Shown piece after piece: positions 21,112 to 52,484 of a DNA stretch of 64,000 nucleotides. The translations under genes were made by a program, and so were the position numbers. Source of the stretch: Muraenolepis orangiensis. Lineage: Eukaryota > Chordata > Actinopteri > Gadiformes > Muraenolepididae. Location of the stretch: the NCBI GenBank assembly GCA_027704905.1, contig CM051013.1, positions 12,844,910 through 12,908,909 of the forward strand. Direction: 5' to 3'. The notes beneath the pieces are model-generated. The model did no database searches. It saw only the letters and a program-made list of their open reading frames with translations, and was not told the DNA's origin. Positions within the stretch are counted from its first letter, which is position 1. Every line of letters begins with the position of its first letter.

Positions 21112-22318
21112 TCACTCCTTCTTGCGCAGGTGTATGTACATGAGGCCGCTGACGAGCAGCAGAGGGACACACGCCCAGGCCAGGATGTAGCAGTACCCAA
21201 AGTGGCCTGAGGTGAGTTCTCTGGAGTCCTGCAGGATGTCCTTGTTGTGTAGTGTGTAGATGAGTGCTGCTGCGAACGCAGTTAGACCTAGAAAGAAAGT
21301 TTGGTTTAACATTTACTTCTGGGACATTGAGGACTTACTGTAATGAGCCCTAGAGGGTAGGCTTTATATGTTCTAGAGCTAATAGGGTTAGCCCTAAGGT
21401 TAAACCTAACCATTTTTTATCCCATGTATATGTTATGATGATGTTGTGATATCTTATGAGGTACTGATGTCTTTATAGGAAAAAATATTATTGCGGTTGG
21501 AAATATACAGTACACTACCGAACCAGATTAAAATGGTATCGTATGCAGACAATCAATATATCAATAATGACTCAAGGTCAAAGTGTGTGTGTTCGACCTG
21601 TCAATTTGGATGTGGTCACCGAGGTCTCTCTCCATCAGCACCAAACACACACAACGGTGATTATGATACAAGCAAAACAAGTAGCAAAGTGAGCGTTACA
21701 TGCTGGGAGGAAGAGAGCTGCTGTAATGCTGCGGCGGTGGCGGTTACCTGCGAACACCTGGCAGAGGCCGGTGAAGTAGAAGAGGCCTCCTTTAGACATG
21801 GTGAACAGCTGACCCAGGAACACCAGGAAGGAGATGGAGGAGAAGACCACTGACAGAACCATCAGGACCTGCACGGCCTGCAGCCACTCTGAGGGGTGCA
21901 CACAGACAGTAACACAGTCGGTACTGTTAATACAGCCCATCTGATGGTCCTCACAGACAGTCGGTACTGTTAATACAGCCATTCTGAGGGTCCACACAGA
22001 CAGTAACACAGTCAGTACTGTTAATACAGACACCCTGAGGGTCCGTACAGTACGCCATCCATACAGTCAATACTGTTAAGACAGTCGATCAATATAATCA
22101 GTTACAATACAGTTAATACAATCCATAAAGTTTATACAATCCATCGGAGGATCGATACAGTTAATACAGTCGATAAATACAGCATGTATACAGCAATACA
22201 CAGTTAATAAAGTCAATATGTATTGATTTATGTTTGTTATGACCATCTGCTAATTTGGGGCGGTGGGCCTAACTATTTACCTCACCAGACAGACAGACAT
22301 ATAGGTAGAAAGGTAGGC

Positions 22319-22361
<43 letters not shown>

Positions 22362-22382
22362 TAGACAGATAGACAGATAGAC

Positions 22383-22447
<65 letters not shown>

Positions 22448-23211
22448 TAGATAGATAGATGGATGGATGGATGCATGGCAGACAGATGGACGGACGGACA
22501 GACAGACAGACAGACAGACAGCAGACAGACAGGAAGACAGACAGGCAGACAGACAGACATACAGATAGACAGATAGACAGAGATAAATAGGGCAATAGTG
22601 GGGATCAGGGGGGTCAGGAAGACAGGGATGAGAGAAAAAGAGAGGGGAGATGGGGAGGATAGAACGAGAGAATATGGAATGCGTCTAGATAGATAGAGAG
22701 AGAGAGAGAGGTGAGAGGTGAGGGGTGTTGATTCCCCCGTTCTGTTGGGTGAGGCGGGAGATGCCTGAGACGTGAGCTCACCGGTCTCTTTGGATGAGGC
22801 ACACAGCCACGTCCCTGTGTCGTTATCAAACCTACATTTGTACCACAGGTCCGAATTCTCCATGCCATCCCACACCCACCATGACTGGAGACGCAGAGAG
22901 AGAGAGGGGGAGAGAGAGGGGAGAGAGAGAGAGTTAGAGAGAGAGAAACAACACGTCTATGCCAAGTCTTCTCTAGTCCTCGTCAAGTAATAGGAAGGAA
23001 GATATTTCATGATTATACGTCGAATGAATATAAGGGAAAACATTTGCTGATGATACGTTGCATTAATATGAAGGAAAGTATTCCGTGATGATGGGTTGAA
23101 TGAATGGGAAGGGGAAAATAAAACATTTGATACCTTCTCCATTGTGGCAATGAACAGCATAGCCAGGGTGATGAGATGCAGAAGAGTCACGAACATCAGC
23201 AAGTACGCCAT
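21112..23211 (-). CDS. emp3: Epithelial membrane protein 3 (PMP22/EMP tetraspan family)
   Basis: Four coding exons on the minus strand: 23134-23211, 22782-22884, 21748-21888 and 21112-21287 (498 nt, 165 aa; human EMP3 is 163). All splice borders are GT/AG and phases agree. Exon 1 is the first membrane helix (MAYLLMFVTLLHLITLAMLF). Exon 2 is the extracellular loop with the family LW-x2-C...C signature (L39-W40, C43, C54) and an N-glycosylation sequon N47-D-T. Exon 3 has the second helix (AVQVLMVLSVVF), FTMSKGGLFYFTGLCQ and the start of helix 3. Exon 4 has GHFGYCYILAW, helix 4 and the dibasic end HLRKKE. The GGLFYFTGLCQ and IHLRKKE stretches fit EMP3 better than EMP1, EMP2 or PMP22. A 3' splice site at 23228 upstream of the ATG implies an untranslated first exon farther right. 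A (GAA)n tract starts 6 nt after the stop, and intron 2 carries a GATA/GACA array. Acts at the plasma membrane; its molecular function is not well defined. Confidence 0.9.
21897..22075. repeat. Tandem repeat of about 55-60 bp
   Basis: Three imperfect copies of ACACAGACAGTAACACAGTC plus GGTACTGTTAATACAG, starting right after emp3 exon 3 (in intron 2). Confidence 0.75.
22284..22582. repeat. GATA/GACA (Bkm-like) satellite
   Basis: About 300 bp of GACA, GATA and GGAT tetranucleotide blocks in emp3 intron 2. Confidence 0.95.
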
Positions 23212-23518
23212 GTTCTTAAAATTCCGGCTACAAAAACAACACAAACAAACAAACAACAAAGGGAATATGTACAATTATTTTCCGAACAACAAAAACATAT
23301 ACAGAAGTATAACAATGTACTGTACAATGATAGGCCGGGGAACACGGTCATTTAGCCCATCCCCGGGTTCAACACAGAAATTGTACCATTTAAAAAAACA
23401 AAAAGGGCCTATTTTAACTTGAAACAAGAAATGGAAAATGTGACCAGCAGCTCAAAGTATAGCTTGGGTTATGTAACCGGTTAAAAACATAGTGCCAATG
23501 AAATTCTTCCCCCCCCAA

Positions 23519-23663
<145 letters not shown>

Positions 23664-24729
23664 CTGGGGCTGTGTGTGTGCGTGTGTTTTTTGGAGAGTG
23701 GCTCATTTCTATTGCACTAAAGGGCGAGGCCTGTTGACATCTAAACGCAGTCACAATATTGACCCTGTTTACTTCTGTTTTTCAGTCGGCATAGTAAAAC
23801 TAACTCCTGCCTATGTTGGGGAAACCTGGACTTCATTTGGGCTTGTTGACTTACTATTTTAATTAAAGACTCAACGTTGGTTTTTCTTTTTCCCTATTAG
23901 GCTACTATCTAACTTAGCACCTTCCTTTTGAAACAGAGTTGGTGATATGTCCTAAATAGCTAATATGCGTTGAATTACATTTCTCCAAAAAGTAATGATG
24001 AATACAATTTTTTTTTTAAAAGAACTTAGCAGAGGAAAAACGGCAGAGAAAAGGGAGACCGGACGTGGGCCTATTACCGATGGTTATCAGGAGAGCCAGA
24101 GAGGTCCCACTGGGGTGGGTTGGCTGGTTGTCAGTCACGTCATCCACTGGACTACATCCATCACACTTAAACCCCAATGAAAGGGGCTGCTTTACTTGAA
24201 CTCTGCGCTCTTTCCAAAGTCGAAAAGCTCTATGCGGTCATAATACATCATCACGTTTCGAGGAGTTATTCAGATATATATCCACCAAGATTCAGTAAAA
24301 CATTCGAGGAAAAAATAAATAATAATAATTCAGAAGTAGGCCATTAGATCGTGTGGATGGAGATAGTACTGAGTTTGAGTGCACTGCAAAACCATTCCTT
24401 GCTCAGTACATTGCAATCACAGGCCACCATAACGTACATACAGAAAACAACCATGTAAAAACTAAGAATAAATCTGAACTTACATAAGGATGCTCTTGTT
24501 TCTTGTTTTTCTGACTTCCCCCACAGCCGCACAACTCTGTAGTAGCTATTAACCCCTTTCGGTGGTCCTCACATTTGTACTCAAGCCCCTCCCCTTCATT
24601 TTTTTTTATTTTTCACTCACTCACTCCATCCAAAGTTTCCAGGACCAGGAATGCAGACTTCTTAAAATGACACTTTTAAACGCCCATTTCCTCCCTGCAG
24701 AACAGAGCTGCCTTTAACTGTGCCTCTCA

Positions 24730-24883
<154 letters not shown>

Positions 24884-25206
24884 GTTGCAGGAGGACCATC
24901 CAAAAACCGTGGCAGACTACACCCACCCTGGTGGCGCCCACAGAGCCCAACCACATTAAAACACACCCACTGGAAACACTCCGTTACATTTCAAAATGAC
25001 CTTACTGGCATACATTGTGCTATGTGTGGCTTCTGAATATTAATATGCTTAATATACTATTAAGCATCGCCGACTCAAACTCCACAGAACAGCTAATGTT
25101 GTATTGGATCACACAAAAACAAAAACTAAACAAACATAAACTAATTAGAACAGTCCAACACTGTCCTAATTAATAAACGTGCGTGTGTGCGTGTGCGCGT
25201 GTGTAT

Positions 25207-25230
25207 GTGTGAGTGAGTGAGTGAGTGAGT

Positions 25231-25267
<37 letters not shown>

Positions 25268-25300
25268 TGTGTGTGTGTGTGCGCGTGTGCGCGCGTGTAC
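25207..25300. repeat. (GTGA)n/(GA)n/(GT)n compound repeat
   Basis: Adjacent GAGT, GA and GT/GC blocks just upstream of the GC-rich stretch at 25.4 kb. Confidence 0.9.
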
Positions 25301-25426
25301 GTGTATGTTATTGTAGGGGGGCAACAAAGAAAAACGTGCGCGCGTGTGTTTGGGTCGAGCCGTACAGCGCCTCTCTCTGCCCCGCCCCCCCTACCCCCCC
25401 TATCACCGTTTCACATGGTATGACCC

Positions 25427-25440
25427 GTTGCCTAGGAGAC
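25427..25440 (+). promoter_or_regulatory. X-box-like site in GC-rich region upstream of ccdc30
   Basis: GTTGCCTAGGAGAC matches the RFX consensus GTNRCC-N2-RGYAAC except in the second half-site (GGAGAC instead of RGYAAC). It sits in a CpG-bearing stretch (about 25370-25560) ending at a possible donor after CTGCAAAG, a plausible ccdc30 promoter and untranslated exon. The link to ccdc30 is inferred. Confidence 0.4.
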
Positions 25441-25802
25441 CGCAGAAGCCACATTCTTTACGCCACGCCTGCTCTCCTCGCGTCGCTGCAACCCGCTGCA
25501 AAGGTTTGTGCAACTTTTTTTCAATATTTAAGTTCAGATAGAACTCCTATTCAGTGAAGCCAACTGAATGAAGGACGCCCGGTCCTTCATGGTTCGGCTT
25601 CACGTCCCGAGTTTACAACTCTCTCACCGCCCTCCACCCACCAGAGACACGTAGCTACACGGCTAGCGCCAGGTTGCTGCTTCAACGTCAACCCAAATCC
25701 AACTCTTGGACCGAGTGTGCTCACTGGCGGCTGGCGGATGCTTACGGTGTCTCCGTTTAATATCATCTATGGAGGATGCATATCGCATCTACACGCTTTT
25801 AG

Positions 25803-25833
<31 letters not shown>

Positions 25834-26493
25834 ACACACACACGACTAGCCTGCTAGCTCTGCCAAAGGGAACGCTTGTGGCGACGAAAAACTCTGGTCA
25901 GACATTTTGGGAAGAAGGGCTAGTAAACAACAGCCACACGTCGGGGCTCCTTTAACCTCTCTTCCTGCTGGAAACACGTCGGCAGGCGAGCGGACCATTG
26001 CAGTCCCGAGTGCCTCAGAAAGCAGAAAGGGCCCCAAGGACCCAAGGAGTGTTTACTGAAGACCCTAATCTGAGTGATAGTATAGCAGGTCATACGACAG
26101 AGAGAGAGAGACAGAGAGAGAGAGAGAGGGGGAGAGAGAGAGATAGAGGGGGAGAGAGAGAGAGAGATACAACACCGATAATCGGCTTCAGGGAAGGCAG
26201 CGATGCGCCTCTGCCTGCCTCATACGAGGTAGAAGGCTTAAGGATTAATAAAGAGTTTCAAAGCCTTTCATTTATGTCTTCTTCTCTCTAGTCATGGAGG
26301 AGCTGAGAGGAGACGAGTGGGACATGTTGGACTTTTGAAGATTTGTTCATTGTTTTTGTTCAATGTTCTGAAGAACAAAGCGGATGGATTCCCTGAAAGG
26401 TCCCATGCTGTTGGCTATATGAGATCTTTATTTTTGGCTGTGGAACAGATGCCTCTTCCTCGAACCTAATGTGTGACCATGGAACATGAAGAG

Positions 26494-26496
<3 letters not shown>

Positions 26497-26584
<88 letters not shown>
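26497..26584. repeat. (AC)n microsatellite
   Basis: About 85 bp of pure AC in the emp3-ccdc30 interval. Confidence 0.95.
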
Positions 26585-26586
<2 letters not shown>

Positions 26587-27539
26587 AGAGAGCGTTTATT
26601 AGCTTATGTTTATTAGCTTATTCTGTCTCCTTGATGACAGGCCCCGAGTTAATTGTTTGAACACACTGTAGTCAGGCTCCACACACAACTCATTAGTCAA
26701 AAACAACATTAAAGACCTGTAAAAAGAAAAACAGCATGTACTCGTTTTTAACATTTAATGAAGGCTTTCATGCATCTACTATATTTAATGTGAGAGTGTC
26801 TACATACACATGGCTTTGAAGTGACTCGAACTCACTGGCATGAGGCCATGGGGCCATGGGGAGTAAGCATTCCATTGTACTTCAAATGGCCAAGAAAACA
26901 TCTTGTATGAAACTTATTTTTTAGCGTGAACTCAAGTGGCGGATGAATCTACCAATCCACACACGAGTTGTTTCATAGTAGGCCTACACACACCCCCACA
27001 CCCACACCCCCACCTCCTCATATAACATTCACATCCCTCATTTGTTTTCATCTGTAAATACCAGAAGGTACACGTAGAGACACGATGCTCCCGGCCTGCC
27101 TAGTGGACCCTAGTGTCTCGCTGCCGCGGCTGTCCACGGCCCGTCAGCGAGCCTCCCACTCGGGTTACAGGGGCTGTGAATGACGGTATTGTGTTCGGTG
27201 ACAGGTGTGAAGCGCCCCGCGCCGCTCCTCCATCAGCGCTCAGTGGGTTCGCTGCGCCTCGCAGGCCGGGCCCACAACCTTGATGTTCAGACATTATGAC
27301 CTCTCTCGGTGTATAACGGACGGACTTTTAATGCAGCGAATGATAACAAATATATACATAATATACATGTCCGTCCGTCCCCCCCCCCACACACACACAT
27401 ACACCACCACTTTTTAATGGCAGATTTTATCACCATCACTTTTTTAAATGTGTTTAAAATGTTGAAATGAAAAATACCTTGCACCAAGACGTGTTAGCTC
27501 ACAAATGAAGGCGTGGAGCAAGGTTTATTTGAGCATTAC

Positions 27540-27690
27540 CTAAAAATACAATGCAATTTAAATGTAGAAAAGACTAACTAACTAATGTGATCTAAATCTA
27601 GAAGACACTAATGTAATATAAATATAGATTCAACTAATGTGATCTAAATGTAGTAGACACTAATGTAATGTAAATATAGATGAAACTAAT
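27540..27690. repeat. Diverged AT-rich tandem repeat of about 60 bp
   Basis: CTAATGTGATCTAAAT and GACACTAATGTAAT recur in order, about 2.5 copies. Confidence 0.65.
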
Positions 27691-28293
27691 GTGCATTGTC
27701 CAAAAAAAGAAGCATAGGCTTAGCCTACTTACCGGTTGTAAAATTACCCAAAAATGTTACCCTCTCGATGTGGCGCTATGCAATTTTGGCCTAAAATAGA
27801 AATTTAAAGACATTTCTTTCCATCTGAGCCATTATGCCCCACATGCCCGGGCTGAAGCCAGTTTACTTCAACCCAGTAGAAGAGGGGATGACATGGATGC
27901 ATCGTGTATTGAGAGTAGTAAGGCTTCTTGCTCAGGGTTTGATGATTTGCAGTGGAACCTGCAAATTCCACTGCACGACGACCATCAAGCCCAGAACCCT
28001 TCCAGCTGGGAGCAGCTAGAGCCACTAGAGACAAGGCTCTTACTGTGGTATTACATAATGACTTATTAAACTAACTAAAGCGATTAACTAAAGATAGCCT
28101 ATATTTATTGAACATCATCTAGGCTAAATGACCAGTTTTTTTCTGTTTTTCCAATAACTTTAATCATTTCAACGACTTGGTATTGAGATTAAAACGTAAA
28201 ACGAATCAGTCAGTCATCAGTGCGTTTGAAATCCCTGCACCATCCTTTCTAAAGCTGTTGTGTGGGGGTGGGCGGTGTGGGGGGGGCGTCCAG

Positions 28294-47651
<19,358 letters not shown>

Positions 47652-49379
47652 ACTGGCCACGGGCCATAGAGCTCCTCCACTTACAACCCAGGTGACTGGC
47701 CCCCCTTTGGGTCCCAGGATGACGTCCCGCCTCTTTATCCTAGAGGAAGAGGAAGAGGCGGGACGAGAGCAGGACGCTGTGATGCATAGCCTTTTAGGAA
47801 GTATTGAGGGACGCACTCATTTCTTGGTCATGACCGATACGATATTCAAACGCTGTATTTGTATTTGGATATAGATATTGGTCATTTTGAATAATGGCGG
47901 TTTTTATTTATATGTATATATTTGTTATGAAATACAACAAAAACACAACGTTTATATCGACTATTTTCACAGTTGGTTTATATCGAGTATTTTCACAATT
48001 GTCACAGGCATCTGCCGATTGTGTCGTGTACTTCCACTGATGTTGGCCAGTGTACATGGGGAAAGTGTCGGGATGACCAAGCAAGTAGAGCTGTTCATAG
48101 GACAGCCTTATAGGACCGTCTCATAGGACGATAGAACGTTGGGTTACTTTGCAGTACGGCAGGCGAAGAGACACGCGGACACGCTTTATATCATGTGATC
48201 AATGATCTATTGATATCGTCGTCGTTCCCCCCTCCCCCTCCATCTAAAAAGTGGTAAACCAATATTTGATATAATGAAGCCAGGAGGAGATACAGGAAGG
48301 AGGAGGCATTGTTTTAAAGATGGCCTCTCCCTCCTCAGGACAGTGTCTATGTAGCAGTCACCGAGTATACTGTGGACGACGGAGGTACAGTTACTGAGAC
48401 CCCGCAATACAGTCAACTAAATGAGTGTGTGAGCGAGACCGTTAGGATGTGTTGCATCCTAAAGCCTTTTGACTGAAATAATAATAATAGAGTAATAGTA
48501 ATGAGTATTCACAATAAATGGCCTATTCTTAGATTGGGTCAAATTGAAAAGGCATTTTGTATTTGGACACCAAACACTGAGCAAGTAGTATTTTTGCGTA
48601 TGTTTTAATCGTACATAGACTACACTTGTAGGGGTGTTGAATCAATGTATTCGTTCATGTTAACATAAATAGCCTTCGGCCTAGTGTTTGTGTAGGTCTA
48701 TGTTGAGGACAATCAAGTAACACTTCAAAATGAGCACTTTATAGAATAAACATTTTGGGTTGACATTTAATAACGACGGAAGGAAAACGGAAAAACCGGC
48801 CAGTGGTTTTATAAGGAAATTCACCTGTGGAGTTGCATGTTTACATTTTTTATTTTGGTGCGTCTTAAAATATCACGGTACTCCCACTAGAAATATTTAA
48901 ATGTATTTCACATTAATGATGACCAGTGTATTTGTTTTACGCAAGTTCCTTGTTCACTTGTGTTAGAGCTTGCTCACTAAAGGCATGTGAGTATTTACTG
49001 AATCCAGTGTGAAGGGCCAACTGGGTCCGTTTGGGTGTATGTTTACTGGAGTTGCTGTTGGCTCCAGGTGATGTTCGGAGTGATCAGCCTTGAGGGTTGC
49101 CATTAAAAGGCTACTGTAAAGAGCCCTGGTATTTTAAAACGTGCTAAAAGGGTATGCTGTACCTTTTATTTTTATTTTTTGACAAGATACTTTTTGTTTT
49201 GTTTACCATTACGGATTATAGAATACTAACTTTAAATTGAATTCTACAATGACGAAGCCACTTGTCACGCCTCAAACGTCATCCTGTGAGTGTTTCCGTC
49301 GTCGACAAATGACGTTTTGACTTATGTAAATATTTGTGATAGCTTTTGTTTGTTTTCTAAACAGAAGCCTATTTTCATA

Positions 49380-49385
49380 AATAAA
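49380..49385 (+). promoter_or_regulatory. Poly(A) signal AATAAA, probable ccdc30 3' end
   Basis: AATAAA followed by a T/G-bearing stretch, 1.7 kb after the ccdc30 stop and with no other gene between. It would give a 3'UTR of about 1.75 kb. Confidence 0.6.
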
Positions 49386-49585
49386 GTACAATGAAACACA
49401 GTATTGCTGTCCTTGTATTTCATACGTAGATAGATATAGATACCCCCCTTTGCCTCCCTTCTTGCTCTGCAGGAGAGTACAATACCTTGAGACTAGTCTG
49501 TAAACCTTCATCATAAACACTAGAATTAAAAAAAATTAGTCTTTAATTACAAAACACAGGCAATCGATGAGTTTATAACAGTCTG

Positions 49586-49591
49586 TTTATT
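49586..49591 (-). promoter_or_regulatory. Poly(A) signal AATAAA, probable znf362 3' end
   Basis: TTTATT on the plus strand reads AATAAA on the minus strand. It lies 2.9 kb past the znf362 stop and 200 bp from the opposing ccdc30 signal. The interval 49592-52484 is AT-rich, without coding signal, as expected of a long 3'UTR. Confidence 0.5.
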
Positions 49592-50522
49592 AAACAAGGT
49601 AAAGATACAAAGGTTTTTTTTCTTTTCTTTTTTTGTTTAAACATTGATAACCGTAGTTTTACTTCTCAGTCCTGGCTGTGCATATTTAGTTGTCTAGAAA
49701 CTATATGAAACCACAATGCAAGACAGGGAAAAAGTGTCAAATCTACACCATATATTTTGATAGAGAACGTGGGTTAAACAGTTATTATACAGATTACAGC
49801 TTGGGTTACTCCATGCGGAAGAAATAAAAACCAAAATAACAAAAACATGTCTAAAACAATTGAATACTGCAAAAGCACAATACACAGATGGAATAGATTG
49901 GTCGTGGGATGATGATGACGAACAAAACAATTAAGGCTTAGAAGATGAAAACAACTGGTGTAAAAACATGAATGTTAATACGATACAGGTAAAAAAACAA
50001 AAAAAAAATCATTACAGTAAGTTTATACAGAAATATACCTTGTTTATTTCATTTTCTTTTTATAAAAAAAACCCAAAATAGGATGGTTTATGAAAACAGA
50101 CGGATAACAACAGACGAGTGTACATGTTCTACAGTACAGCAACATGTACACTTCCCCCGTTACCTTGAAGTAAGGGACAGAGTTAAAAGAGGCAGGGTCT
50201 GTTGTTGGCGTGAATGAGTTCCCTCGCAGGCCCTCCTCAGGGCTCCAGCTTTTATTTTGTATTTTCTTATTTTATTTTGAAAAAAAAACCAAAACAATAC
50301 TATATACTCACTGTATATTTATCTTACAATGTTTCTCAACTCCCCCCCCCATCTCCATCTTTAGTCTACTTGATAGCACCTTTTTTTTTCATTGGTCCCC
50401 TGGGTAGAACACAGGGATGCCCCAGAGATGGAACTTAACCCCGTTAAGAAAGTAAACGTCCTCGCTTGGGGTATTTTAAAAGAGACGTGGCAGGACTTTT
50501 ACTTTCCAAACCTGGAATCCCA

Positions 50523-50562
<40 letters not shown>

Positions 50563-51586
50563 CGGCCTATTCGTACCGTCTCGAGTTACCAGAGGTTAAA
50601 CAGGTTACACAAAAATACAACAAACAATACTGTATACAAGAAAGGAATACTAAAAGTTAAAAAATAAAAACTATTGGAAGGGAGGAGCCTTGTGCCCACA
50701 TTGTCAAAATAAGAATACGCCTTTATACTGCAGTTCAGTTCAAATGGGTAAAGCTTGGTATTATGTTTCATCTACGGAGTATAAAAATACTCTATTGGGA
50801 CAGAATAGTTATACAATAACAGCTGCATATTTTGGTCAAATAATGAGCGAATAATGTCCCATTTCAATTGAGTAAAAGTCGAGACTTTTAGTTGAAAATA
50901 ACTTGGTCTTGACCCAACAACACTGCATCAACAGAACATAGGAGATGCAGATGTTGGTAACACATTGTAACTTAACAATCAATACATGAGCTCAGAAACC
51001 TTACGGTTTGTATGGCACTCGACTAACTTGAGGACCATCATTTTCCCCCAAAAATTCAGCAATGATAAAACCATCAAATATGGTGGTGCAATAGAAGATG
51101 TGGAATACAGTATTTTTCAACTTTGTGTTGCTCTATGTGGCCTACTTGGCGGTATTTTTAAACCGAGACCCTATCATTTCTAGAATATAAATTTAGAGTC
51201 ATACAGACTTGAGTCGTTCCGATTGGTCCAGCAGTTTCAAAAGATTGCTTTAGTCATCCCTTTGCCGTATTTGGGTTTTGCTTGCCAAACAACTGCTCCT
51301 TGCAGCAGTACAAAGATTGTAATCGTGCTTCGAACGGTCGTCCTCGGTGCCAAAATTAGCTCCTTCACCTCCGCAGTCAACCCCAATAATTGTCCCCAAC
51401 TCGTCAGCCCGGGCTAAAGCAATCCTGCTCCCTGCTGGACCCAACGGAAAAGGCTCGGCTTCTTATCAGTCTATGCCACTTAGAATACTAGAGCTATCCT
51501 TAAATAACGCACAACTTTAACAACTTCTTTTGAATTGTCACCTACCGATTTTCCCCCATTTTAATGTAGGTTTTATCTGACCCTGT

Positions 51587-51723
<137 letters not shown>

Positions 51724-52484
51724 CGTGATATAAAAAAACTAAAAACAGTAATGGGAACGACTGTTTGTTTAGACACAGGCCGTACTCCTAGCTGCCCCCA
51801 GGGACGCCATTTTGGCCCTTCTTTCTCAAAGACAACATGAGCCCCAAACCGTAGAGGCCTTAAAAGTGCTTAAGGATTATCTTTGGATGTGAATGGAGTA
51901 CACCCAACAAACTCTTTTATTTTAATATTTTTTTTTTTTTTTTTACAATTTCTACTTCTCAATTTCTTTCTAAGGGCTAATATCATCCGGCACATTTTTG
52001 TTTTGTTTTTTTAAACCCATTTAATGGAATTAAAAGAAACAAACAAATGAAAACCTTGAAGGACCGTGTAGTAGCAGTGTACACGCCAGACAATCTCTGG
52101 CTGCTTCGTAACGTGTGTTACCCGAGTTCCAGCGTTACATTCGATAAAGGGTAGAGGGGGGGCGGGGCGCTAGGCTACCAACAAAACAAAACCAAAACCT
52201 TGCAACGTGTGCTGCTGTGCTCGCTTCAGCGGATGACCTATGTCACAGACGAGGGTGGCAGGGAAGTCGGAAAGGTCACCCCCGACCCTCCCCGTCCCCG
52301 TGCCCGTGCCCAAGCGTATGCTTGGTGTCCATAGCTCGGTAGACCTAATGTAGAGGGCCGTGTGTGCAGGGTGAATGGGCCCCACTCTCTGCAGGCCTAG
52401 GGACTACGAACCATCATCATCATCATCATCATCATCATACCGTGACTGCTGCGGTGTCCCAGTTGGGGGGGGGGGGGGGCGGGC

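Noticed and set aside
21112..23211. Claudin (e.g. cldn19, which lies in this region of human chromosome 1)
   Set aside because: The loop and C-terminus match EMP3 far better; no GLW-x2-C-x8-10-C claudin loop and no PDZ-binding end.
27083..27181. Short ATG frame in a CpG-rich stretch
   Set aside because: 32 codons, no homology recognised and no clear splice sites; could be untranslated sequence.
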